Assembly (NCBI GenBank): GCA_001580565.1
Contig: LRBF01000284.1
Span: 20,606-84,605, forward strand
Length of the DNA stretch: 64,000 nucleotides
Direction of reading: 5' to 3'
Source: Caballeronia megalochromosomata
Lineage (GTDB): Bacteria; Pseudomonadota; Gammaproteobacteria; Burkholderiales; Burkholderiaceae
Positions 43,907-51,737 of this stretch are shown here, piece after piece. Both the position numbers and the translations under genes were made by a program. Within the stretch, counting starts at the first letter, position 1; each line of letters begins with the position of its first letter. The notes under the pieces were generated by a model that saw only the letters and a program-made list of their open reading frames with translations, searched no databases and was not told where the DNA came from.

Positions 43907-45049
43907 TCAACAGAACGTGCCTGCGCTGCGCAAGGCTTCGACCTCGCTTTCCGGCAACCACGCGCGTAACGCATCGGCGGCGTTATCGGCATTCAGTTCG
44001 GCTGGCGGCGCTGGCGTAGCCGATGGCGTGCGCGAGAAACGTGGCGCGGGCGCGGGTTGCCGCACGCCCGCGACCTCGATGTAGGTAGCACGCGCTTTCA
44101 GATGCGGATGCTCGTGCGCTTCCTCGATGCCGAGCACAGGCGCGAAGCACGCGTCGGTGCCTTCGAGCAGCGCGCACCATTGATCGCGCGTCTTCTTTCT
44201 GAACACCGCCGCGAAGGTCTCTCTGGCGTGAGGCCAGTTGCGTGCATCGTTCTGGTCGCCGAGCGCCGCTGCATCGACGCCGATCAGTTCGAGCAATCGC
44301 CGGTAAAACTTCGGCTCGATCGATCCGATCGAGATATGCCCGCCGTCGGCGCATTCGTAGACGTCGTAGAACGGCGCGCCGGAATCGAGCAGATTCGTGC
44401 CGCGCTCGCCCGTCATCATGCCGCCCTGCCTCAGCCCGACGAGCACCGACATGAGCGACGCGACACCATCGATGATCGCGGCATCCACGACCTGCCCCTT
44501 GCCCGACGTGCGCGCTTCGAGGAGCGCAGCCAGCATGCCGAGCGCGAGATAGAGCGAGCCGCCCGCATAGTCGCCGATGACGTTCAGCGGCACGGTCGGC
44601 GGCTCCCCGCGCCGGCCGATCGCGTCCAACACGCCCGTCACCGCGATGTAGTTGATGTCATGCCCCGCCGCATGCGCGAGCGGCCCGTCCTGCCCCCAAC
44701 CGGTCACGCGCCCGACCACGAGCTTCGGATTGCGCGCGAGACATGCATCGGGCCCGAGACCCAGACGCTCCAGCACGCCGGGACGAAAGCCCTCGATCAG
44801 CGCATCCGCCCGGTCGATCAAACCGGATACGAGATCGCGCCCTGCCGGGTCTTTCAGATCGACGCGAATCGACTTGCGATTTCTCAGCGCCACATCGAAC
44901 TCGATGGGGCGCGGCAAGCCCAGACCCGAAGGCTCCTTTCTATCGACGCGGATGATCGTCGCGCCCATGTCGGCGAGCAGCATCGCGGCGACCGGCCCCG
45001 GCCCGATGCCCGCCATTTCGACGATCTTCAATCCATGCAACGGTCCCAT
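43907..45049 (-). CDS. Alpha-methylacyl-CoA racemase-like (CaiB/BaiF family)
   Basis: The 380-residue protein is a family III CoA-transferase relative with the racemase catalytic pair: His130 in GHDINY and Asp160 in GDYAGG, at the same 30-residue spacing as His126/Asp156 in the mycobacterial racemase. It would interconvert 2R- and 2S-methylacyl-CoA. It lies 15 bases after a second CaiB/BaiF gene in a five-gene operon headed by the CitE-like lyase. This points to methyl-branched acyl-CoA substrates. Confidence 0.85.
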   Translation of the reverse strand: MGPLHGLKIVEMAGIGPGPVAAMLLADMGATIIRVDRKEPSGLGLPRPIEFDVALRNRKSIRVDLKDPAGRDLVSGLIDRADALIEGFRPGVLERLGLGPDACLARNPKLVVGRVTGWGQDGPLAHAAGHDINYIAVTGVLDAIGRRGEPPTVPLNVIGDYAGGSLYLALGMLAALLEARTSGKGQVVDAAIIDGVASLMSVLVGLRQGGMMTGERGTNLLDSGAPFYDVYECADGGHISIGSIEPKFYRRLLELIGVDAAALGDQNDARNWPHARETFAAVFRKKTRDQWCALLEGTDACFAPVLGIEEAHEHPHLKARATYIEVAGVRQPAPAPRFSRTPSATPAPPAELNADNAADALRAWLPESEVEALRSAGTFC

Positions 45050-45064
45050 GCCCGATTCCTTTCG

Positions 45065-46309
45065 TTAGATGACACCCTGCGCGCGCAGGCCGTCGATGTC
45101 CTCTTTCGAGAGCTTCAGCAGATCGCCGTAGATCTGTTCGTTCGATGCGCCGAGCGCGCTCGCCGGTTCGTCGAACTGCGCATGACTCTTCGAGAAACGG
45201 ATAGGCAAGCCCATGCCGACCGCGCCCACGCGCCCGAGCGCCGGATGCTCCAGTTCCATGATCGCGCCGTTCTCGTGCAACTGCGGATCGTGCAGCACTT
45301 CACGCGCGTTGCGCACGCGCGCCGCCGGCACCGAGCGCTTGTCCAGCAACTCATGCACGAGCTCATCCGAACTCAGGCCGCGCGTCCATCGTTCGATGAT
45401 CGCGTTGAGTTCGGCCGCATGCTTCTGTCGCGGCCCGCGTTTGGCAAAGCGTGGATCGTCGATGAGATGCGGCTGTTCGAGCGCATCGAGCAGGCCCTTC
45501 ATCCATTCGGGATGAAACGCGGCGATCGCAACGTGGCCATCGCGCGTCGGATACACGCCGAATGGCACGAGCCGGTCGTGACAGTTGCCGGTACGCGTCG
45601 CATAGCCCGCCTGGGCGTAGACGTCGAAGTGCTCTTCGGCCATCCACGATGCGAGGCAGTCGAGCATCGACACTTTCACCAGTTGCCCTTCGCCCGTGCG
45701 GCCTCGATGAATGAGCGCCGCGAGGATGCCGTTGACCGCATACAGCGGCGCGACCATGTCGGCGATGGGCAGGCCGAAGCGCGTGGGCGGGCCATCGGCG
45801 AAGCCGGTCACGTCCATGATGCCCGACAGCGCCTGCACGATGATGTCCATGCCCTTCAGGCCGGGAAACGGACTCGGCTCGCCGAGCGCCTTGATCGATG
45901 CATACACGAGCTTCGGATTGACACGCTTTACGCTGTCGTAGTCCACACCCAGACGCGCGGTCGCGCCCTCGCTCATGTTCTCGAGCAGCACGTCGGATTG
46001 CTTCGCCAGTTCGAAGAACAATTCGCGTCCGCGCTCGGACTTCAAATCGAGCGTGACGCTTTTCTTGTTGCGCGCGCGGTTGAGAATCGACAGCGACACC
46101 TCGTCATCGGCCTGCGCGCCGAAGTTGATGCCCTGGCTGCCGACGAACGGCGGATTCGTGCGCGCGATATCGCCGCCGCCCGGCGACTCGATGCGGATCA
46201 CCTCCGCGCCGAGCCCGCCCAGCAGCAACGATCCGTATGGCCCGGCGAGGGCCACTGTCAGATCGAGCACCCGCACGCCTTCGAGCGGGCGTGAAGCCGG
46301 ATCGCTCAT
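45065..46309 (-). CDS. CaiB/BaiF-family CoA-transferase
   Basis: The 414-residue protein has the family III pattern: RVLDLTVALAGPYGSLLLGG, EVIRIESPGGGD and LPIADMVAPLYAVNGILAAL, where the Asp in IADM fits the catalytic position that forms an aspartyl-CoA thioester. It likely moves CoA from a donor such as succinyl-CoA to the pathway acid. AAGGAG eight bases before the ATG supports this start over one 45 bases earlier. It is preceded by the dehydrogenase gene in the same operon. Confidence 0.88.
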   Translation of the reverse strand: MSDPASRPLEGVRVLDLTVALAGPYGSLLLGGLGAEVIRIESPGGGDIARTNPPFVGSQGINFGAQADDEVSLSILNRARNKKSVTLDLKSERGRELFFELAKQSDVLLENMSEGATARLGVDYDSVKRVNPKLVYASIKALGEPSPFPGLKGMDIIVQALSGIMDVTGFADGPPTRFGLPIADMVAPLYAVNGILAALIHRGRTGEGQLVKVSMLDCLASWMAEEHFDVYAQAGYATRTGNCHDRLVPFGVYPTRDGHVAIAAFHPEWMKGLLDALEQPHLIDDPRFAKRGPRQKHAAELNAIIERWTRGLSSDELVHELLDKRSVPAARVRNAREVLHDPQLHENGAIMELEHPALGRVGAVGMGLPIRFSKSHAQFDEPASALGASNEQIYGDLLKLSKEDIDGLRAQGVI

Positions 46310-46353
46310 GGTCGTCTCCTTTCCGATGTCGTATTCGTTCGCGGCCGTCGTCA

Positions 46354-47544
46354 TCAGTACGACTTCGGCAAGCCCAGCACCTTGTTCGAGATGAAGTTCA
46401 GCACCATCTCCTGCGATATCGGCGCGAGACGCAACAGCCGCACTTCACGCCAGAGACGCTCGATGTGGTACTCCTTCGCATACGCATAGCCGCCGTGCGT
46501 CTGCATGGCCTGATCGCACGCCTGATAGCCCGCGTCGGCGCCGAGGAACTTCGCGGCGTTCGCTTCGGCGCCGCACGACTTGTGGCTATCGTAAAGCGCG
46601 GCGGCCTTCATCGCCATGATCTCGGCGGCTTCGAGCCTGATCCAGCATTCGGCGAGCGGATGCGCGACCGCCTGATTCTTGCCGATGGGCCGGTCGAAGA
46701 TCACGCGCGAATTCGCGTAATCGACAGCGAGATCGAGCGCCGCGCGGCCGATGCCGATCGCTTCCATGCCCACTACGATACGCTCCGGATTCAGCCCGTC
46801 GAGCAGATACCTGAAGCCCTTGCCCACTTCACCGACAACGTTCTCTTCCGGCACTTCGAGGCCTTCGATGAACACTTCGTTCGAATCCACCGCCGCGCGG
46901 CCGAGCTTGTCGATCACGCGCACATCGCAATGCTTGCGGTCGAGGTCCGCGAAGAAAAGCGTCATGCCGTCGAGCGGGTTTTTCTCTTCACGCGGCGACG
47001 TGCGCGCGAGCAGCAGGATCTTCTTCGCGTTCTGGGCGTTGGTGGTCCACACCTTCTGACCGTTGATGACCCACCGATCGCCCTTCTTCTCCGCACGCGT
47101 ACGGATGCGCGATGTGTCGACGCCCGATGTCGGCTCCGTGACGCCGAAGGCCATCAGCGTTTCGCCGCGTGCAAGTGCGGGCAGATAGCGCCGTTTCATT
47201 TCCTCCGAGCCGTGGCGCAGGATCGGCTGGGGCGGAAACACGTAGAAGTGCACCGCCGACGCGCCGCTCATGCCGGCGCCCGACGCGCCGATCTCGTTCA
47301 GCATGATCGCCGCCTCGGTCAGGCCCAGACCCATGCCACCGTACTCTTCGGGCATCAGCAAGCCCATCCAGCCTGCTTCGGCGAATGCGTTGACGAACTC
47401 CCACGGATATTTCTCGTCGCGATCGCACGCGCGCCAATACGAAAGATCGAACTTGCGCGCGAGCGCACGCGCCGCCTCGCGCACATCCTTCAGATGCGCC
47501 TCGCGCGCTTCCTGCGCTTCACTGGTCACCTGGATTTCTGCCAT
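46354..47544 (-). CDS. Acyl-CoA dehydrogenase
   Basis: The 396-residue flavoprotein has the dehydrogenase core: AFGVTEPTSGVDTSRIRTRA, KVWTTNAQNAKKI, and a C-terminal HGGYAYAKEYHIERLWRE. At the position where most members have the catalytic EGT motif it reads RLAPISQEM, so the base must come from elsewhere, as in some subgroups. It passes electrons to ETF and then to ETF-QO, encoded at the right end of the window. It lies between the MaoC and CoA-transferase genes. Confidence 0.9.
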   Translation of the reverse strand: MAEIQVTSEAQEAREAHLKDVREAARALARKFDLSYWRACDRDEKYPWEFVNAFAEAGWMGLLMPEEYGGMGLGLTEAAIMLNEIGASGAGMSGASAVHFYVFPPQPILRHGSEEMKRRYLPALARGETLMAFGVTEPTSGVDTSRIRTRAEKKGDRWVINGQKVWTTNAQNAKKILLLARTSPREEKNPLDGMTLFFADLDRKHCDVRVIDKLGRAAVDSNEVFIEGLEVPEENVVGEVGKGFRYLLDGLNPERIVVGMEAIGIGRAALDLAVDYANSRVIFDRPIGKNQAVAHPLAECWIRLEAAEIMAMKAAALYDSHKSCGAEANAAKFLGADAGYQACDQAMQTHGGYAYAKEYHIERLWREVRLLRLAPISQEMVLNFISNKVLGLPKSY

Positions 47545-47574
47545 GATTTGCTCCTCGTTATGGAATCGCGCGCG

Positions 47575-48030
47575 TTATTGCCCGGGCCGCAGCATCATCA
47601 GACCGACGCGCAACGCCTCGCAGACGACCTCGTCGCGCTGATTCAGACCGATATGACGGAACGTGACGATGCCCGAATCGTCGCGGCTCTTCGACAGCCG
47701 CGCATTGACGATCTCGGTGCGCACCTTGATGGTGTCGCCATGAAACACGGGCTTCGGAAACTTGATCTCCTGAAAGCCGAGATTGCCGAGCGTCGTGCCG
47801 AGCGTGGTCTCCTGCACGGTCACGCCCGCGACGAGCGCGAGCAGAAACATGCTGTTGACGAGGCGCTGGCCGTAGATGGTGTCCTTGCAATACTCGGCGT
47901 CGATATGCAGGGGCGCGCAGTTGTACGTCATCGCCGAGAAGAGCACGTTGTCTGTCTCGGTGACGGTGCGGCGAATCGCGTGCTCGATGACGAGCCCTTC
48001 CCGACAATCTTCGAAGTAGAGTCCTGCCAT
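47575..48030 (-). CDS. MaoC-family hydratase
   Basis: The 151-residue single hot-dog protein has RTVTETDNVLFSAMTYNCAP, APLHIDAEYCKDTIYGQRLV and FPKPVFHGDTI, the enoyl-CoA hydratase 2 pattern close to mesaconyl-CoA hydratase-type members. With the CitE-like lyase and CoA-transferase of the same operon, hydration of a methyl-branched enoyl-CoA followed by cleavage is plausible. Confidence 0.88.
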   Translation of the reverse strand: MAGLYFEDCREGLVIEHAIRRTVTETDNVLFSAMTYNCAPLHIDAEYCKDTIYGQRLVNSMFLLALVAGVTVQETTLGTTLGNLGFQEIKFPKPVFHGDTIKVRTEIVNARLSKSRDDSGIVTFRHIGLNQRDEVVCEALRVGLMMLRPGQ

Positions 48031-48069
48031 GATGAGTGTCCTTGCTGTTTGACTCGAATGAAATGGGCG

Positions 48070-48960
48070 TCAGGCGCTGAAACTGCGCGCCAGATCGATG
48101 ATTTCCCGCGCCGTCTTCGCATGCGCGATGTCGATGTGCTCGCCGTCGTAGATCGTCGATGCGCGGCCTTCGCCTTGCGCCTTGTCGAGCGCGGCGATCA
48201 TGCCTTCGTAGTACGCGAGCTCTTCGGCCGACGGGCTATAGATCTCGTTGACCGTCGCGACATTGGACGGATGCAGCAGCAATTCGCCCGTCATGCCGAG
48301 CGCGCGATCCTGCCTGGCGGACTGCCTCAGGCCGTCGAGGTCGTGCACCTGCTGCCACACGCCGCCGATCGGCAGCTTGCCCGCCGCGCGCGCGGCCATC
48401 ACCGCGCGCGATTTGAGGTACAGACTTTCGCGGCCGTCGGGCGACCACACGTAGCCGAGTGCGCGCGCCACGTCCGCGTTCTTCGCGGTTGCGCCGCATA
48501 GCGCCGCGACACGCGCCTTGCACGCGATTTCATAGGCGAGTTCGAGCGCCCGCGCGGTTTCGAGCAGCGGGATCACGCGCGTCGTGCCGAGCGGCACGCC
48601 GTTGCGATACTCGGCCTCGGACAACATCATCGACACGCAATCGATGTCTTCCGGCCCGCACGGTTTGGAAATGACGATGCCTTCGACATGCGGCCCCACC
48701 ACCGCAAGAATGTCCTCGAAGTCATACAGATGTGGGCTGCGGTTGATGCGAACGAACGTGCGCTGGCGCGCCTTTGCGAGCCACGCGAGTTTCGACCGGA
48801 CGATGCCGCGCGCCTCGACCTTCAGATCGTGCGGCACGCTGTCTTCCAGATCGAGGATCAGGGCATCGGCTTTTGCATCGACCACCTTCTCGATCCACGT
48901 CGGCTTGTTGCCCGGCACGAACAGAAACGATCGGATGGGTTTCATGGGAGCGGCACTCAT
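48070..48960 (-). CDS. HpcH/HpaI (CitE-like) aldolase/lyase
   Basis: The 296-residue protein matches the CitE-like group: RSFLFVPGNKPTWIEKV, LILDLEDSVPHDLK with the metal-binding acidic residues, FVRINRSPHLYDFED and GELLLHPSNVATVNE. Such enzymes cleave 3-hydroxy-acyl-CoA thioesters, for example citramalyl-CoA or malyl-CoA. It is the first gene of the five-gene operon with MaoC, dehydrogenase, CoA-transferase and racemase-like genes. TetR-type sites lie upstream. Confidence 0.87.
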   Translation of the reverse strand: MSAAPMKPIRSFLFVPGNKPTWIEKVVDAKADALILDLEDSVPHDLKVEARGIVRSKLAWLAKARQRTFVRINRSPHLYDFEDILAVVGPHVEGIVISKPCGPEDIDCVSMMLSEAEYRNGVPLGTTRVIPLLETARALELAYEIACKARVAALCGATAKNADVARALGYVWSPDGRESLYLKSRAVMAARAAGKLPIGGVWQQVHDLDGLRQSARQDRALGMTGELLLHPSNVATVNEIYSPSAEELAYYEGMIAALDKAQGEGRASTIYDGEHIDIAHAKTAREIIDLARSFSA

Positions 48961-48997
48961 ACGCGTCTTTTCCTTGTCTTGACCAAAACTCGTTTAA

Positions 48998-49011
48998 CTA
49001 ACGTTTGTTAG
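48998..49011. promoter_or_regulatory. TetR-type operator candidate before the CitE-like operon
   Basis: CTAACGTTTGTTAG is a near-perfect inverted repeat 38 bases before the lyase start. It matches the copy at 55.3 kb before the MFS gene in 12 of 14 bases (CTAACGCTTGTTTG). Confidence 0.5.
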
Positions 49012-49057
49012 ATTAGTCATTGAAGACGGACGCTTCCATCCGGGTTAACGCTCGAAA

Positions 49058-49071
49058 TGAACAAACGTTTG
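49058..49071 (-). promoter_or_regulatory. Second TetR-type operator candidate
   Basis: Read leftward the sequence is CAAACGTTTGTTCA and contains the perfect palindrome CAAACGTTTG. It shares the ACGTTTGTT core with the site 50 bases away, so a pair of operators may flank the lyase promoter. Confidence 0.45.
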
Positions 49072-49088
49072 GTCGGCCAGCCGATCCG

Positions 49089-49125
49089 TTCCGAAGTACG
49101 GAACAGCGCATCGAGATGCGTTGAC
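49089..49125 (+). promoter_or_regulatory. Catabolic promoter element, copy 1
   Basis: TTCCG-N5-CGGAA (perfect repeat) is followed after 14 bases by GCGTTGAC, where TTGACG can serve as a -35 box. A poor -10 (TGAAAT) follows at 16 bases. It drives the hydrolase pseudogene at 49.2 kb. Confidence 0.6.
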
Positions 49126-49199
49126 GCCTCGCTGTCGCGCGATGAAATTAAGTGCTGACCGGTAGAGAAAAGGCGGCGCGAACCGCGCGCAGCAAAGCC

Positions 49200-49973
49200 A
49201 TGAACGATTCAAGTCACATGCCCGAACCGACGCGCTGGTGGAAAAGCCACGATGGCGTTCGTCTGGCCGGCGATGCGTGGGGCGACCCGGACGGCGTTCC
49301 GGTCATCCTGCTGCATGGCGCGGGGCAGACGCGGCACGCCTGGCATCGCACGGGACGCCTGCTCGCGGACGCGGGCTATTTCGCCATCGCGTTCGATGCG
49401 CGCGGTCACGGCGATTCCGGCTGACCCGTGGACGGCAACTACAGCCAGAGCGCGATGGTGCGCGATCTCGAATGCGTCGCGGTGTCGCTGGGTGCGCGAC
49501 GGCCCGTGTTGATCGGCGCGGCGACCGGCGGCGCGACGAGCCTGCTCGCGGTGGGCGAGAACTATGTCGATGCGCGCGCGCTGATCCTGATCAACATCGC
49601 GCCGCAGACACAAGCCGACGGTGTTGCGCGCGTGCAGTCATTCATGCGGCAGCGATCGCCGGAAAACTGCGACCCTTATTTCGTCGCCTGGCCGCGCGAC
49701 ATGGCACGGCGGCATCGACGGCTCAGCGCGTGCGCGCGCAAGCTCGCTTTGCCCACCTTGCTGATGCGCGGCGAGCGCTCGGATGTCGTCAGCGAAGAAG
49801 GCGCGAACGAGTTTCTCGCGCTGTGTCCGCACGCCGAATACATCGCCGTGCGCGATGCGGGTCATCGCGTTGGAAAAGGCAATGACGTATTCGGCGCCGC
49901 GGCGCTTCGCTTCATCGAGCGCCGCGCATGCAGCGAGCGGCCGCGTGCGCGGCGTCTCTATGAATGCGCATGA
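49200..49973 (+). pseudogene. Decayed alpha/beta hydrolase, paralogue of the gene at 50.8 kb
   Basis: The frame is interrupted by TGA at 49422-49424, where the intact paralogue has TGG (GDSG-stop versus GDSGW), and continues in the same frame afterward. Two more lesions agree with decay. The nucleophile motif GASLG of the paralogue reads GAATG here, so the catalytic Ser is lost. A cap segment of about 59 residues in the paralogue is reduced to about 18. The remaining parts align closely (WGDPDG, LLHG, GQTRHAW, RLSACAR, SDVVSE). It keeps a promoter element shared with active genes, so the loss may be fairly recent. Confidence 0.8.
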
Positions 49974-49983
49974 TGCCGCGCGT

Positions 49984-50637
49984 TCAGGAAGACGCCGACA
50001 GCGCCGATTTCCTCGCCGGCCGGCGCGTTTTTGCAGCAACCGGCCTCACGCCTTCGAAGAAGATATCGCAGAGTTGTTCAGCGACTTTATCGAGCGAGCC
50101 CTTCTTCGGATCGAACCATGTCTGCACCGAATTGACGAAGCCAAGCACGAACACGCGGGCCAATGCGATATCGACGTCTTCGCGCAAGAAGCCCTCGGTG
50201 CGCAAATCTTCGAGCACGCCCGCCCAGAACTGCTGATGACGCGCCCGCCGTCTGACCTGCTTGTCGCGCACCTTGTCCGGCAACTGGCTCAACAAACGAC
50301 CGTGCGCCAGCGCGTAATCGCCATACTTGATCACCGCGCTCATCTGGCCGACCAGTGCGGCCTTGAAACGATCCTCGGCGTCGGCTTCGGCCGGCAAGGC
50401 TTCCACATGATCGCGGATGTGCTGAAGAATGCTCTCGCCGCCGTGCTCCATGACGACATCGACCATCTCTTCTTTCGAGGAAAAGTGATAGTAGATGCTC
50501 GCTGCCTCGATGCCCGCCTGCTCCGCGATGGAGCGCATGGTGGTCGCCGCGTAACCTTGCGTGGCGAAGGAGCGCGCGGCGAGGCGCAGCAGGTTTTCTC
50601 GCGTGTCCACGCTGGAACTTACATTTCGTTTGCGCAC
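49984..50637 (-). CDS. TetR-family transcriptional regulator
   Basis: The 217-residue protein has a TetR helix-turn-helix at residues about 12-58 (ATTMRSIAEQAGIEAASIYY HFSSKEEM region) and a long helical ligand domain. The C-terminus is basic (KTRRPARKSALSASS). It lies between two hydrolase copies and divergent from the intact one. Candidate operators before the CitE-like operon and the MFS gene suggest that it represses uptake and degradation genes until an acyl-CoA or related ligand binds. Confidence 0.9.
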   Translation of the reverse strand: MRKRNVSSSVDTRENLLRLAARSFATQGYAATTMRSIAEQAGIEAASIYYHFSSKEEMVDVVMEHGGESILQHIRDHVEALPAEADAEDRFKAALVGQMSAVIKYGDYALAHGRLLSQLPDKVRDKQVRRRARHQQFWAGVLEDLRTEGFLREDVDIALARVFVLGFVNSVQTWFDPKKGSLDKVAEQLCDIFFEGVRPVAAKTRRPARKSALSASS

Positions 50638-50703
50638 GGCTTTTCCGTTCTTTCGATGACGGCCGATGAATGTCGATGAGCGATGCGATGCCGCCCCATC
50701 TAC

Positions 50704-50722
50704 CTAATGTCCGTAAGGTTAG
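50704..50722. promoter_or_regulatory. Inverted repeat before the TetR gene
   Basis: CTAATGTCCGTAAGGTTAG has CTAA/TTAG ends with further partial symmetry. It lies about 67 bases before the TetR start and 120 bases before the divergent hydrolase. It could be an autoregulatory site, although its spacing differs from the 14-base sites elsewhere. Confidence 0.35.
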
Positions 50723-50842
50723 CGCAGATTCGTCATGCCGGATAGCAGGCCGGTCGATTGCAACGCGCAACATTCGGGCGCGTGTCTTGACAGCATCTTT
50801 TCGAAACGTGAAGGTATCCCGACGCATGAACAGGAGACAGGC

Positions 50843-51730
50843 ATGAGCGCAGGACATCGCCTCGCGGGCGCACCGCGGCCGATGCACGAGTGGACCGGCG
50901 CATCGGGCATCGCGCTTGCCGCCGATACGTGGGGCGACCCGGACGGCCCGCTCGTCGTGTTGCTGCATGGCGGCGGCCAGACACGTCACGCGTGGGGCGA
51001 GACGGGCGCGCGGCTCGGCGAGGCCGGCTATTTCGCGCTTGCCTACGATGCGCGCGGGCACGGCGATTCGGGCTGGAGCCCGGACGGCGACTACAGCCTC
51101 GACGCGCTCGCGCAGGATCTGCAATGCGTGATCGATACAGTGAACGGCGCGCGACCCGTGCTCGTCGGCGCTTCGCTGGGCGGGGCGACGAGCCTCGTCG
51201 CCATGGGCGAGCAACACGTCGATGCGAGCGCGCTGATTCTCGTCGACATCGTTCCGTATACGGAGCCCGCCGGCGTCGACCGCATTCGCGCCTTCATGCG
51301 GCAGCGTCCGGAAGGCTTCGATTCGCTCGAAGCGGTCGCCGACGCCATCAGCGAATATCGGCCGGGACAATCGCGCCGGCGCAATCCGGATGGTCTTGCG
51401 AAGAACGTGCGGCTCGGCGACGACGGGCGTTATCGCTGGCACTGGGACCCGCGTTTCATCGAACGTCCGCTCGATATTCGCGCACGCCACGAACGGTTGT
51501 CGGCGTGCGCGCGTGCGGTATCGGCGCCGGCCCTGCTCGTTCGCGGCGCAAGCTCCGATGTCGTCAGCGAGGCAGGCGCGCGCGAGTTTCTAGAACTGTG
51601 CCCCCATGCGGATCACGTGAACGTCGCCGAGGCGGGTCATATGGTGGCGGGCGATCGCAACGACCGCTTCGGCCGCGTCGCGATCGAGTTTCTGCTGCGC
51701 AACGTGCCGGTCCGGAACCGGCGCGCCTGA
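50843..51730 (+). CDS. Alpha/beta hydrolase
   Basis: The 295-residue protein has the alpha/beta hydrolase landmarks: LLHGGGQTRHAW near residue 43, AYDARGHGDSGW, nucleophile elbow GASLGG near residue 115, and a late His in AEAGHMV. A full cap domain is present. AGGAG precedes the ATG; an upstream in-frame ATG lacks such support. It probably cleaves an ester, lactone or C-C bond in the pathway. It converges with the synthetase gene, seven bases between stops. Confidence 0.82.
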   Translation: MSAGHRLAGAPRPMHEWTGASGIALAADTWGDPDGPLVVLLHGGGQTRHAWGETGARLGEAGYFALAYDARGHGDSGWSPDGDYSLDALAQDLQCVIDTVNGARPVLVGASLGGATSLVAMGEQHVDASALILVDIVPYTEPAGVDRIRAFMRQRPEGFDSLEAVADAISEYRPGQSRRRNPDGLAKNVRLGDDGRYRWHWDPRFIERPLDIRARHERLSACARAVSAPALLVRGASSDVVSEAGAREFLELCPHADHVNVAEAGHMVAGDRNDRFGRVAIEFLLRNVPVRNRRA

Positions 51731-51737
51731 ATCGCCT

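Noticed and set aside
44057..48501. Two very long plus-strand frames opposite the CoA-transferase and dehydrogenase genes
   Set aside because: They are shadows of the real minus-strand genes, which carry clear family motifs and ribosome binding sites.
49422..49424. In-frame TGA read as selenocysteine in the hydrolase
   Set aside because: The intact paralogue has Trp here, no SECIS-like hairpin was evident, and the Ser nucleophile and cap are also lost, so decay is the simpler reading.
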